A DNA stretch of 64,000 nt from Comamonas testosteroni (GTDB lineage Bacteria > Pseudomonadota > Gammaproteobacteria > Burkholderiales > Burkholderiaceae_C), in NCBI RefSeq assembly GCF_030505195.1, contig NZ_CP129672.1, positions 4,870,501-4,934,500 on the forward strand. The letters are read 5' to 3'. The position numbers and the translations under genes are program-made. This document shows, in pieces, positions 31,884 through 40,314 of the stretch. Under the pieces are notes generated by a model. It worked only from the letters and a program-made list of their open reading frames with translations, did no database searches and was not told the DNA's origin. Position 1 is the first letter of the stretch. Every line of letters starts with the position of its first letter.

Positions 31884-32648
31884 ATGTCATACCCAGGCTT
31901 TAACGCAGCGCAGATCAACGGGGCGGCATCGGGAACCAGTGGTGGATCTGGCGGGATTCGGGTTTCTAGCTTGAGGCCTGTTTCCATGGGTGTCCCATCG
32001 CTGGTGGTGCACACGGGTGAGTTTGCGGTCGATAGCCTGGCTCCGGTGCGCTTTGGGGTACCTGCAGCCAAGCTAAAGATGCGTGTGGCGAGTCTGTCGC
32101 CTGTGCAGTTCGGTACGCCACGGCTCAAGGGCCAGGAGATGCGCCCCGAGAGCCTGGTGCCGGCGCGCTTTGGTACGCCCGAGGCGCGCTTCGGCATGCC
32201 CCCTGGCGAGGTGACACTGCAGGCCCAGAGCCTGCGCCCAGTGACTTTCGGCCGCCCATCGCTGCAGGCGGTTCTTCAGGTCGGCCCCCCACCTAGTCTG
32301 ACGCCTGCGCGCTTCGGCCAGCCCTGGCTTTCCATGGGCCTGCGTGTCCAGAGTCTGCAGCCTGCGGGCTTTGGCGCGCCAGCGGTGGTCACGGTTGCGC
32401 GTGTGGATTCGCTGCGGCCCGCGCGCTTGGGCGGGCCTTCGCTGCAGCTGGGCTTTGGCGTGGCGGGGCTGCAGGTCGGGCGCTTTGGCACTCCGCGCGT
32501 GCAGCTCGCTGGTCTGTCATTCACGCCCGAGAGCCTGCAGCCGGTGAACTTTGGCAGCCCGGCGCTGGGCGGCATGGCGATGCGCGCCAGAACACTGTGC
32601 CCGGTTCGGTTTGGGCGCCCCACATTGGATAGAGGAACGGCATGCTGA
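31884..32648 (+). CDS. Repeat protein with eleven SLxPxxFGxP units
   Basis: A 254-residue protein made almost wholly of a degenerate repeat, S-L-x-P-x-x-F-G-x-P, about every 19-26 residues. Units include SLRPVSMGVP, SLAPVRFGVP, SLSPVQFGTP, SLVPARFGTP, SLRPVTFGRP, SLTPARFGQP, SLQPAGFGAP, SLRPARLGGP, GLQVGRFGTP, SLQPVNFGSP and TLCPVRFGRP. The linkers are short and beta-like. Such regularity suggests a repetitive beta structure or a molecular ruler in the virion. It lies inside the tail operon and overlaps the next gene by 7 bp. I know of no named family for it. Confidence 0.6.
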   Translation: MSYPGFNAAQINGAASGTSGGSGGIRVSSLRPVSMGVPSLVVHTGEFAVDSLAPVRFGVPAAKLKMRVASLSPVQFGTPRLKGQEMRPESLVPARFGTPEARFGMPPGEVTLQAQSLRPVTFGRPSLQAVLQVGPPPSLTPARFGQPWLSMGLRVQSLQPAGFGAPAVVTVARVDSLRPARLGGPSLQLGFGVAGLQVGRFGTPRVQLAGLSFTPESLQPVNFGSPALGGMAMRARTLCPVRFGRPTLDRGTAC

Positions 32649-33808
32649 CCTATAAAGGCTTTACCGGCATCAACAATGTGCTGCCCGAGCACCGCATGGG
32701 CAGCGGCGATCTGCTGCTGGCGCAGGATGTGGACATCGGCCTGACAGGGGAGGTCACGCGCCGCGCGGGGCTGACTGTGGTTTCCGAGCAGTGCCACAAG
32801 AACCTGCATCAGGCCCACAGCTTCATGCTGGCGACCTGCGGCAGCGCCCTGACAGCGATTCACCCCGATGGCGCGCGGCATGTGATTCACCCGGCGTTGG
32901 GATCGGGCCGGGTCTGGTACTGCGATCTGCCGGATGGCCGCACTACCTATAGCAATGGGCTGATTCATGGTGTGACGGACGGGCGCGCCGGCGTGGAGCG
33001 CAGCGTGGCCTTGCCCGATTCGCTGGGCGTGCCCGATCAGTGTTTCGGTGCGTTGCACCCTGGCCAGTACCGCTACACCTTGAGTTTTGTGCGCCTGGCT
33101 GACCGGCTGGAAGGCCCGGCCATCAGCTCCGAGCCGCTGATGCTGGCGCAGGGCGGTTTGCGTCTGGACGGGCTGCCCGAGCTGGAGGGCCATGCGGTCA
33201 ATGTCTATCTGAGCGGCAAGGACGGGGAGGGCGCCTATCTTGCCGGCACGGCCTTGGGGCCGAGCTTTGAGTTCACGGGCGACAACACGGCGCTTGTATT
33301 GCCCTGCCGCACGCTGGGGGCCGAGCCCTTCCCGGTGGGCACGGTCACGGCCTTCTGGCGCGGGCGGGTGCTGGTGGCGCAGGGTAATGTGCTGTGGGCT
33401 TCGCGCCCCATGGCGCCGCATCTGTCGGACTGGCGCGACTTCAAGCCCTTGCCTGCGCCGATCACGGCCATCCAGCCGGTGGAGGATGGGGTGTATGTGG
33501 GCACCGAGCAGGATCTGGTGTTCCTGGCGGGTACGGAATGGGAGCAATTGGCCTATGTGCCTACCAAGCGCGGCCCGGTGGTGCTTGGCTCCGGCGTGTC
33601 GGCGCCCGGGCACCGCATCAAGCTGGGCGACGGCACGGGTGGCGGCCAGGCCATGCTGTGCATTGCAGGGGGCGAGGTGGTGGCCGGCTTTGCCGGTGGT
33701 CAGACCACCAGCCTGAGTGCAGATCGCTACCGCACTGCGATCAAGGAGGTGTGCGCGACTTTCCGCGAGGTGAACGGCATTCCTCAATATCTGGCGGTGC
33801 CCCAATGA
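32642..33808 (+). CDS. Phage structural protein, beta-propeller-like, 388 aa
   Basis: A 388-residue beta-rich protein. It opens with MLTYKGFTGINNVLPEHRMG, a pattern shared by phage tail proteins in this position. It contains several blade-like repeats (VWYCDLPDGRTTYSNGLIHG, FWRGRVLVAQGNVLWASRPM, QPVEDGVYVGTEQDLVFLAG), which suggest a propeller-type fold. The start is inside the end of the repeat-protein gene and the stop overlaps the next start (ATGA at 33805). The remnant phage keeps a diverged middle part of this gene (58693-59015), which confirms that it is a real coding sequence. Confidence 0.65.
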   Translation: MLTYKGFTGINNVLPEHRMGSGDLLLAQDVDIGLTGEVTRRAGLTVVSEQCHKNLHQAHSFMLATCGSALTAIHPDGARHVIHPALGSGRVWYCDLPDGRTTYSNGLIHGVTDGRAGVERSVALPDSLGVPDQCFGALHPGQYRYTLSFVRLADRLEGPAISSEPLMLAQGGLRLDGLPELEGHAVNVYLSGKDGEGAYLAGTALGPSFEFTGDNTALVLPCRTLGAEPFPVGTVTAFWRGRVLVAQGNVLWASRPMAPHLSDWRDFKPLPAPITAIQPVEDGVYVGTEQDLVFLAGTEWEQLAYVPTKRGPVVLGSGVSAPGHRIKLGDGTGGGQAMLCIAGGEVVAGFAGGQTTSLSADRYRTAIKEVCATFREVNGIPQYLAVPQ

Positions 33809-36087
33809 ATTTGTGGAACCCGTTTGCCTTCGATGTGCTGGGCCGACCCGTGGCGGCGGCCGCGCCGCCGGCGCTGCGCGTGGAGGGCGGACAGGCCAGC
33901 ACCGAGCAACGGGCGATGGCGCAGCAGGTCTTTGCGCGCTATGTGAGCCATGCCCGTCTGTCCCAGGTGCCCAACCCCACGCAACTGGGCAAGCTGGCGG
34001 ACGGCACGCCTTACCGCATTGTCTCGGTGGCCGGGCAGCACATCATGCAGATCTGGCCGGCGCAGAGCAGCTGCCGCGTCAAGGTGGATAGCGGGATTCT
34101 GTTCTCCCAGATGCAGTCGGGTGAGATCTGGCTGCTGGTCAACGAACTGGTGGATGGCCGGCCTTCGGCCAAATGGGTGTTTCGCAATATTGCCCAGGAG
34201 TACAGCGCGCCCGAGAAGTCCGATATTTTTGCCCTGCAGGGGATGACAGACCGGGCCATTGCTGTGCCTGGTGGCTGGGGCTATTCCTATGCCACGCAGG
34301 GGCTGGGGCGGTATGGCTACTTGAACGTGTTCACGCCGCTGAGCACGGGCGACTATCCGGGCGAGCTGATGCATGTCTCTCCCGGCGGCGCCGCGGTCTT
34401 TGTGAATACTTTGGTATCTGGCGCGCGAACAATGCGCCAATCGGTGCTCAAGAAGGGCGTGAGCGACTTGAGCCCAGCGCCTTTTGGCGCCAATACGCAA
34501 ACCACGGTCATCAAGCAGGAGGTGGCGGCCGAGAGTCAGGATATGTCGGTCGATACGCCCGGGTTTATCGACCTGGTGGATCTGTTTCCGCTGCCGAACC
34601 CGGATGAGCGTCAGTTCCATGTTGTCTCTCCCAACGGCAAATACCTGGCCGTGGTTGTCCAGAAGTATGCGGGCCGGCGCTCCACCATCGTGGGCCCGCT
34701 TGTCTATGCCCCGGACTATTTCGAGATCAAGTGGGATATGTGGCCCTACGTCAGCTATTTCCGTGGGGATAGCGTCAATCTGTACTTGCAGCTCACGCCC
34801 AACAACGCGGGGCCGGCCGAGTATGAGGAGACGGAGCAGGTCGTCAAGGCCTTCAGGGCCGGCAGCGCTGGGTATGAGCCTGCTGCGGATGTGGTGCTCC
34901 CCGTCACGCCCAGCGTGTTCACGCCCACGATTTCTCGGGTCGTCAATAACGTGGTGCAGGCGGCCTATCACGCCGGATTTCATGTGGTGCAGCAATACTG
35001 GCCGCATCCGCACCTGATCAGCAGTGTCAGCCTGATCGAGGACCACGGCGGGGCCAATAACGTGTACCAGGTGTCGGCCACGCACTCCACCACGAATAGC
35101 TACCAGCTGCGCAAGTCCAGCGAGCGTACAACCCGGCGCTTGATCGGTATCACCGATAGCGGTGAGCTGATGACCCAGGACGATAACGTCAGCCTCGTTT
35201 ACGAGGTGGACTACAGCCGGCCCACTTCCTCCAGCGTCGTGGCCCTCACTCAGCAAGAGAACCCGCCCAAGGTCGGTGTCGAACTCGTCATGGGCATGCC
35301 CAGCATCAATGTCAGCTCCGGCAGCTTTGAAGCGAAGTTCAAGTACCACGCCAAGAATCTGCGCAAATACAGCCACGGCCCCGAGCTCGTCATCAGCGAA
35401 AGCTATGTGGAAGGCGTCAAGAGCGGGACGTTCTTTGAAGATCTGATACCCCTTGGTAGGGTGCGCAATGGCAGCGCCCAGGTGCAGTACACCTCGCGGG
35501 TCGTGAGTCGCCGGGTGCTGCTGCAGCGTCTTTCGGATGGGCTGCTGGTGTACTACGTGCACTCGGCCGAGCTGAGCCACCAATCCTCTTCGGCTTATTC
35601 GCAGCAGACGAGTACGGAGTCGCCCTCGACCGCCATCCCCGTGCTTCATGCACAGGTGCATATCTGGTACCGGGGCGAGGAAACGACTTTCCCTATGGAG
35701 CCCAGCGGCACGGGCTATGCCGGCTATGCCAACCTGGGCACCAATATTACCGAGCGTGGCGAAAGCCTGCGCCCCTCTGAGAACCTGTTGGGGGACTCGG
35801 AGCCCATCGGCGGCTGGGATGTGAACTATGCCGCGCTGTCCGACTTTATTGCGACCAATGTGGACAGCGTTGTGGCGCCTTTGTCCATCAACAACTTGTT
35901 TGCCTCGGCTGTCTGCGCGAAGTGCCCGCAAACGCCAGCAATGCTCCTGGAGATCGCGGTCGGCAATTTTCCAGACCAGCAAACCCGGCGTTTCCTGGTG
36001 GATCCGGTGGCTGGGGTCAGAGAGGCCGAGTCTGTCCTGCCGTGGCCGCAAGCCGCCCGCAATGCCCCATCGTTTTACCCCTTCTGA
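33805..36087 (+). CDS. Large tail protein, 760 aa
   Basis: Starts at ATG 33805 (MNLWNPFAFDVLGRPVAAAA), overlapping the previous stop; the frame is open further upstream, but that part is antisense-like coding shadow of the previous gene. The protein is beta-rich throughout with aromatic-containing segments (GGWGYSYATQGLGRYGYLNV, FEIKWDMWPYVSYFRGDSVN, VLLQRLSDGLLVYYVHSAEL), as expected for a large tail or baseplate-like component. No catalytic motif stands out. It is likely part of the tail hub or needle complex. Family unknown. Confidence 0.65.
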   Translation: MNLWNPFAFDVLGRPVAAAAPPALRVEGGQASTEQRAMAQQVFARYVSHARLSQVPNPTQLGKLADGTPYRIVSVAGQHIMQIWPAQSSCRVKVDSGILFSQMQSGEIWLLVNELVDGRPSAKWVFRNIAQEYSAPEKSDIFALQGMTDRAIAVPGGWGYSYATQGLGRYGYLNVFTPLSTGDYPGELMHVSPGGAAVFVNTLVSGARTMRQSVLKKGVSDLSPAPFGANTQTTVIKQEVAAESQDMSVDTPGFIDLVDLFPLPNPDERQFHVVSPNGKYLAVVVQKYAGRRSTIVGPLVYAPDYFEIKWDMWPYVSYFRGDSVNLYLQLTPNNAGPAEYEETEQVVKAFRAGSAGYEPAADVVLPVTPSVFTPTISRVVNNVVQAAYHAGFHVVQQYWPHPHLISSVSLIEDHGGANNVYQVSATHSTTNSYQLRKSSERTTRRLIGITDSGELMTQDDNVSLVYEVDYSRPTSSSVVALTQQENPPKVGVELVMGMPSINVSSGSFEAKFKYHAKNLRKYSHGPELVISESYVEGVKSGTFFEDLIPLGRVRNGSAQVQYTSRVVSRRVLLQRLSDGLLVYYVHSAELSHQSSSAYSQQTSTESPSTAIPVLHAQVHIWYRGEETTFPMEPSGTGYAGYANLGTNITERGESLRPSENLLGDSEPIGGWDVNYAALSDFIATNVDSVVAPLSINNLFASAVCAKCPQTPAMLLEIAVGNFPDQQTRRFLVDPVAGVREAESVLPWPQAARNAPSFYPF

Positions 36088-36095
36088 GATCCCTC

Positions 36096-36536
36096 ATGAC
36101 TGCAATCACCGTCAACACCCTCACCGGCGCAGTGTCCGAGTACACGCGCCACGACTTCCAGAGCATCACGCCAAACCATGGCGGCAGCGCCTCGGGCCTG
36201 TATGCCTTTGGCGGGGACACGGATGCCGGCTTGCCGATTCAGTCCACGCTGCGTCTGCCCATCACGCTGCGCGAGAACACGCTCAAGCAGCAGATCGCCA
36301 TGGTCTATCTGTCCATGCAGGGGCAGGGCGAAGCCGAGTTCACGGTCTTCGGCCCGGGCGCGCAGGGATGGTCGTATCCGTTTCCACTGCGCGACAGTAG
36401 CCAGACGCGCTGCCCGGTGGGCAAGGGCATCCGGGAAAACTATCTGGGCTTCGGTCTGAGTACCCCCGCTGGGCAGGCCTTCACGCTCGATCGCGTGGAA
36501 GTGCTGAGCGTGAAGTCCAAAACAAGGAGAGTTTGA
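36096..36536 (+). CDS. Small tail protein, 146 aa
   Basis: Starts at ATG 36096 (MTAITVNTLTGAVSEYTRHD), a few bases after the large tail gene; the frame is open upstream but that part is shadow. It is beta-rich, with SITPNHGGSASGLYAFGGDT, TLRLPITLRENTLKQQIAMV and KGIRENYLGFGLSTPAGQAF. In related phages a protein of this type sits before the coiled-coil tail protein. Function unknown, but structural by context. Confidence 0.6.
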   Translation: MTAITVNTLTGAVSEYTRHDFQSITPNHGGSASGLYAFGGDTDAGLPIQSTLRLPITLRENTLKQQIAMVYLSMQGQGEAEFTVFGPGAQGWSYPFPLRDSSQTRCPVGKGIRENYLGFGLSTPAGQAFTLDRVEVLSVKSKTRRV

Positions 36537-36537
36537 G

Positions 36538-38340
36538 ATGGCAGAGTTTGATTTCAACGGCCCCGCCGAGATTGTTCAGGACAAGTATGAGCGCTCCATC
36601 GACTTGGCGAACCAGGCCTTGAGCGAAACCAAGTCCATGCAGGAAGCCTTCAATGCGCTGCTTCCCACCACGCCCGTGATCAGCGTGCGCTGGGGCACGA
36701 TTGCCGCGCCCAACTTGCCGAATCTACCGGACTTGCCCGAGCTACCGCAGGTGGGCTTCACCACGCCCGGTGATATGCCGGCCGCGCTTGATCTTGGCAG
36801 CCTGCCAGATGTGGAGGTGGTCGGCTTCGACCTGCAGCCGCCGGCCATGGACTTTGGCACCGCGCCCAATCTGGTGATTGGCCAGGCGCCGGCCTTGCCC
36901 CAGATGCGGGAAGTGGCCATACCCGATGCGCCGGATGTGAGCTTGCCTGATGCGCCCGAGTTCCTGTCCTTGACCACGCACAGCTTTGGCGGCGTGAATC
37001 TGCACGAGGACTGGCTGGACAGGTTGGATGATGTGCCCGAGTTGCAACTACTGGAGCCCGCGCCCTTTGAGTTCAAGCGCGCGCCCGGCTATGCCTCGGA
37101 GCTGATGGGCAACCTCAAGGCCATCCTGGCCGCGCGCATTCAGGGCGGAACAGGCCTGAATCCCGTGGTGGAGCAGGCCATCTGGGATCGATCGCGCGAC
37201 CGCGAAACCCAGATTGCGCTGGCGCGAGAGCGCGAGGTGATGCGCGGTGCCGAGGCGCTGGGGTTCCCGCTGCCGTCCGGGGTGCTGGCCGGTCAGCTGG
37301 CCGATGCCCGCCGCGAGTACCACGACAAGCTCTCGGGCCTGGCCCGTGACATTGCGATCAAGCAGGCCGAGCTGGAGCAATCGAACGTCAAGGATGCGAT
37401 CACCCAGGGGCTGGCACTGGAGGGGCAGTTGATTGACCAGGCATTGCAGCTGGATCGCCTGTCCTTTGATGCAGCGAAGACGGCAGCCGATCACAGCATT
37501 GCCGCGCACAATGCGGCGCTTGAGCGCTTCAAAGCACTGCTGGACGGCTACCGCACTTATGCCATGGCCTATGAAACCGTCATCAAGGCGGAAATGAACA
37601 AGGTCGAGGTCTACAAGGCGCTGCTGCAGGCCGAGCAGACCAAGGCTGACATCAACCAGTCGCTGGTGGCGCGCTACAAGGCAGAGATTGATGGACGCAT
37701 GGCGTCCGTGGAGATCTACAAGGCCCGCGTGCAGGCCGCGCAGACGCTGGTGGGGCTGGAGCAGACCCGGATTCAGGCCGGCGGCGAGCAGATCCGCGCC
37801 TTTGTGGCGACCATCAATGCTGAGACTTCCAAGGTGGAACTGTACAAGGCACGCGCCCAGGCCGAGGCCACCAAGCAGGACGCCTACAAGTCCCAGGTGC
37901 AGGCTTACGGCGCCTATACCGGCGCCCAGGCCGAGCGCGCCCGTGTGGCAATCGCCCAGGCCCAGGCCAAGATCGCGGCTAAGGAACTGGAGTGGAGCGG
38001 CTGGAAGGCCAAGCTATCTGCCGAAGTGGCCAAGATGGACGCGGCGGCCAAGCAGTCGGCCATTCTGGTGGACGGCTACCGCGTGAGCGCGCATGCCATC
38101 GAGGCCAAGGCTGCGAGCTATATGCGCCGCTGGGAAGCGGACATCAAGCAGTATGAGGCCGGCTCCAATATCAGTCTGCAGACGGCCAGGATCAACACCG
38201 ACTTGGCGATCCAGACCAACAATGCGCGCCTGGAGGCGGCGAAGATTGGCCTCGCGACGGCATCGCAGCGTGTGGCCAGCGCTTGGAGCATGGTGAGCAC
38301 TTCCGCTGCAATCAGTGGCTCTGTCAGCCAGAGCGTCTAG
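36538..38340 (+). CDS. Coiled-coil tail protein, 600 aa
   Basis: Residues about 60-170 are a Pro/Leu/Asp-rich segment with repeating LPxLPDLPELP-type pieces, likely extended. From about 190 to the end is one very long heptad-rich helix (for example YKAEIDGRMASVEIYKARVQ, VELYKARAQAEATKQDAYKS). VEVYKALLQAE, VEIYKARVQAA and VELYKARAQAE are repeated units about 40-50 residues apart. Such a Pro-rich head and long coiled coil suits a trimeric tail needle, fibre stalk or tape-like protein. It is the last structural gene before the lysis genes. No recognisable receptor-binding domain follows it. Confidence 0.65.
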   Translation: MAEFDFNGPAEIVQDKYERSIDLANQALSETKSMQEAFNALLPTTPVISVRWGTIAAPNLPNLPDLPELPQVGFTTPGDMPAALDLGSLPDVEVVGFDLQPPAMDFGTAPNLVIGQAPALPQMREVAIPDAPDVSLPDAPEFLSLTTHSFGGVNLHEDWLDRLDDVPELQLLEPAPFEFKRAPGYASELMGNLKAILAARIQGGTGLNPVVEQAIWDRSRDRETQIALAREREVMRGAEALGFPLPSGVLAGQLADARREYHDKLSGLARDIAIKQAELEQSNVKDAITQGLALEGQLIDQALQLDRLSFDAAKTAADHSIAAHNAALERFKALLDGYRTYAMAYETVIKAEMNKVEVYKALLQAEQTKADINQSLVARYKAEIDGRMASVEIYKARVQAAQTLVGLEQTRIQAGGEQIRAFVATINAETSKVELYKARAQAEATKQDAYKSQVQAYGAYTGAQAERARVAIAQAQAKIAAKELEWSGWKAKLSAEVAKMDAAAKQSAILVDGYRVSAHAIEAKAASYMRRWEADIKQYEAGSNISLQTARINTDLAIQTNNARLEAAKIGLATASQRVASAWSMVSTSAAISGSVSQSV

Positions 38341-38341
38341 C

Positions 38342-38359
38342 ACCCCTCTAGGGTTCGAC
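38342..38359 (+). promoter_or_regulatory. Late-gene element 4, before the lysis operon
   Basis: Reads ACCCCTCTAGGGTTCGAC, identical to the tail-operon copy at 30274. It begins one base after the stop of the coiled-coil tail gene. Confidence 0.65.
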
Positions 38360-38370
38360 TGTTGGACCTA

Positions 38371-38390
38371 GCCCCGGAACACTCCGGGGC
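38371..38390 (+). promoter_or_regulatory. GC hairpin abutting the holin start
   Basis: GCCCCGG (38371-38377) and CCGGGGC (38384-38390) form a perfect 7-bp stem with a 6-nt loop that ends exactly at the holin ATG (38391). No normal Shine-Dalgarno is visible. The stem may delay holin translation and so lysis timing. Confidence 0.55.
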
Positions 38391-38687
38391 ATGAAAAAAG
38401 CTCTCGCATCAATGCTGGCGCTGCTGGGCATTCACCAGCATCTGAGTGCCGAGCAAAAACAGGACATAGCCATCGCGGCCGTGCAGACCACGCCAGGAGC
38501 TGCATCAGCCGGTGCAGCGCGGCTGGGCGGGCTTCCTCTCAGCGATTGGGCAGTGGTGGCAACCATCGCTTTTGTGGCGCTGCAGGCGGCCTATCTGATC
38601 TGGAAATGGCGCCGCGACTATGTGCACGAGCAGGTGCGCCAGGAGCTGCGCGATAAGGCCAAAGCTGCCGTAGGGGGCACGCCATGA
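38391..38687 (+). CDS. Holin
   Basis: A 98-residue protein with one clear transmembrane helix (WAVVATIAFVALQAAYLIWK) after an amphipathic N-terminus, then a charged C-terminal tail (WRRDYVHEQVRQELRDKAKA). Size, single helix and position directly upstream of the endolysin (overlapping ATGA at 38684) fit a class III-type holin or pinholin. It would trigger membrane depolarisation at lysis time. A hairpin at its start suggests translational control. Confidence 0.75.
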   Translation: MKKALASMLALLGIHQHLSAEQKQDIAIAAVQTTPGAASAGAARLGGLPLSDWAVVATIAFVALQAAYLIWKWRRDYVHEQVRQELRDKAKAAVGGTP

Positions 38688-39319
38688 GCAAGATCCCATC
38701 GCAGTTGCGCGCCAGCATTGGTGCCTTGCTGGTCTTGACAGGCATTGGTGGCGGCAGCTACTACGTGGACCAGGCCGGGACGGCCGAGGCCCAGCAGAAT
38801 CAATACATCCAGGCAGTCGCAGCGGATCCTGAAATGCCCGATGGCATGCGTATTGCCATGGTCATTGCCGCGTTCTATGAGTCCAGCAATCGCCACATCG
38901 GCACGCCCTACGTGGACAAGGTGGGCAAGGGCCAGCCGCTGACGGTCTGCAACGGACTGACGGGCAAGGATGTGATCGCGGGCAAGTGGTACAGCCCCGT
39001 CGAATGCTTCCGTCTGGAGAAAAAGCGCTATGTGCAATATGAGCAGATTGCCAAGCGCTCGCTGACTTACTGGGGCAGCTACAACCCGTTCCAGCAGGCC
39101 ACGTTCTACGACTTCCTGCACAACAAGGGCGACGGGAATTTCCAGACCAGCACCATGCGGCGCGACGCGAACGCGGGCAACTGGGCCAAGGCCTGCCGCG
39201 AAAACCTGCGCTGGAACAAGGGCACGGTCAATGGCGTGTCTGTGGTGCTGCCCGGTTTGAAGATCCGCGGCGACGCGAATGCCGAGCTGTGCGAGTGGGG
39301 TCTGTCGTGGCGCGGCTGA
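38684..39319 (+). CDS. Endolysin, GH24-like SAR lysozyme
   Basis: A 211-residue protein. Residues about 9-28 (RASIGALLVLTGIGGGSYYV) are a weakly hydrophobic, Gly/Ala-rich N-terminus typical of signal-anchor-release endolysins, which are exported by Sec and freed when the membrane depolarises. The catalytic region has Glu66 (AAFYESSNR), Asp78 (YVDKVGKG) and Thr87 (LTVCNGLTG), matching the E-D-T order of family 24 lysozymes with somewhat longer spacing. It cleaves peptidoglycan glycan strands. The 3' end overlaps the Rz gene. The remnant phage retains only its last 15 residues fused to another gene. Confidence 0.85.
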   Translation: MSKIPSQLRASIGALLVLTGIGGGSYYVDQAGTAEAQQNQYIQAVAADPEMPDGMRIAMVIAAFYESSNRHIGTPYVDKVGKGQPLTVCNGLTGKDVIAGKWYSPVECFRLEKKRYVQYEQIAKRSLTYWGSYNPFQQATFYDFLHNKGDGNFQTSTMRRDANAGNWAKACRENLRWNKGTVNGVSVVLPGLKIRGDANAELCEWGLSWRG

Positions 39320-39801
39320 CCATCTACACAGCCCTGGCAGCAGCTGCTGCTGGCGCTGCCCTGGCCTGGTACTTCCAGGCAGCGCGCCTTGGAGCCGAGC
39401 TGGCCGACGAACTCCTGCAGGCCAGCCAATACCGCGAGCAGATCGCTGATGAACGCATGGCCGCCGGCCGGCGCGTGCTGGCCGTGGAGCGCACGGTCAA
39501 CGGCAAATACCAAGGAGCCCTGAATGACGCCATCAATAGGCAAGCCGCTTCGCAAGCTGCTGCTGATCGCGCTCGCCGTGAGCGTGACGGCCTGCGCAAG
39601 CAACTGTCCGATGCCGAGCAGCGACTTGCTGACGCTTCCCCCAGTGCCCTCATTGAGTATGCCCGCGCCCTCAACCACGTATTCGGACAGTGCAGCCAGC
39701 GATACACGGAGCTGGCAATCCGAGCTGATGGTCACGCAGCTGATGCAGCAACCTGCCGCGCAGCCTGGCCAGTGATTCCCCAACTCAAGGAAAAACAATG
39801 A
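39289..39801 (+). CDS. Rz: Rz-like inner-membrane spanin
   Basis: About 170 residues from GTG 39289; GTG 39295 or 39307 would also be in frame. It has an N-terminal membrane helix (LTIYTALAAAAAGAALAWYF) and a long periplasmic coiled coil (ADELLQASQYREQIADERMA, AAADRARRERDGLRKQLSDA). This is the i-spanin architecture: it joins the outer-membrane Rz1 partner and fuses the two membranes at the last stage of lysis. The start lies within the endolysin gene and Rz1 is nested in another frame, as in lambda. Confidence 0.85.
   Translation: MRVGSVVARLTIYTALAAAAAGAALAWYFQAARLGAELADELLQASQYREQIADERMAAGRRVLAVERTVNGKYQGALNDAINRQAASQAAADRARRERDGLRKQLSDAEQRLADASPSALIEYARALNHVFGQCSQRYTELAIRADGHAADAATCRAAWPVIPQLKEKQ
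39524..39775 (+). CDS. Rz1: Rz1-like outer-membrane lipoprotein, nested in Rz
   Basis: An 83-residue protein in the +1 frame within Rz. The lipobox is clear: a basic N-terminus, LLLIALAVSVTAC, then a Pro-rich mature region (LLTLPPVPSLSMPAPSTTYS), both hallmarks of o-spanins. It would sit in the outer membrane and bind the tip of Rz. The remnant copy at 59268 keeps the same lipobox. Confidence 0.85.
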   Translation: MTPSIGKPLRKLLLIALAVSVTACASNCPMPSSDLLTLPPVPSLSMPAPSTTYSDSAASDTRSWQSELMVTQLMQQPAAQPGQ

Positions 39802-40199
39802 GCAAAATTGCGATCACCGAGCAGATGGTCGGCCGCTTGCTGTCCTGGCCACTGCCGGCAGACTTCGCGCCTGACTGTGGCATTAGCTTCACCCGCTCGC
39901 CACACGCTGGCATGACCCCCATGGGCACGAACCTGCTGCACTTTGGTCAGGCCAAGGCAATGCTCGAGCACTGCATCAATGGCAGCGAATCCAATACCAG
40001 TGCACTGCCGCCGCACCAGCAGCGCGTGCTGAATGAAAAGCAAGAGTTGGACATCCGAATCACCAGGCTGGACGAGTTCATTCTGCGCAATGCCTTGTTC
40101 CGCCAGCTGGACCCCGAAGAGCAAGCCCGTATGCGCCGTCAGCTCGATGTGATGCGGGAGCTGTCTGTGATCCTAGGTGAGCGCATCTCTGCTTTCTAA
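39798..40199 (+). CDS. Acb2/Tad1-hairpin-like phage protein (possible anti-CBASS/Thoeris sponge)
   Basis: A 133-residue protein overlapping the Rz stop (ATGA). The N-terminal 60 residues include LPADFAPDCGISF and TNLLHFGQAKAMLEHC. The C-terminal 65 residues form a helical hairpin of the type HQQRVLNEKQELDIRITRLD, FILRNALFRQL, PEEQARMRRQLDVMRELSV and LGERISAF. This pattern matches small phage proteins annotated crAss001_48-related or Acb2/Tad1 hairpin, whose best studied members bind cyclic nucleotides made by CBASS or Thoeris. Both phages in the window carry it. The match is from memory, so sponge activity is inference. Confidence 0.5.
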   Translation: MSKIAITEQMVGRLLSWPLPADFAPDCGISFTRSPHAGMTPMGTNLLHFGQAKAMLEHCINGSESNTSALPPHQQRVLNEKQELDIRITRLDEFILRNALFRQLDPEEQARMRRQLDVMRELSVILGERISAF

Positions 40200-40204
40200 G
40201 CCTT

Positions 40205-40222
40205 CCGGCCCGCACCGGCCGG
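40205..40222 (+). terminator. GC hairpin at the end of the lysis operon
   Basis: CCGGCC and GGCCGG form a perfect 6-bp stem with loop CGCACC, 6 bases after the stop. The same hairpin follows the copy in the second phage (59950-59967). It lacks a clear T run. Confidence 0.4.
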
Positions 40223-40314
40223 CTGCCTCGCATTTGACTTAGCGTAATTAGCTATTTTTAAGCTTCAATGGGTGAATGCATACTGTTTGACGATTTCAAT
40301 CGCGAGGTGCTGAA

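Noticed and set aside
33784..36051. A 755-residue open frame on the reverse strand across the large tail gene
   Set aside because: It mirrors the high-GC codons of the forward gene, has no ribosome site or motif, and forward genes there overlap by ATGA as a normal operon.
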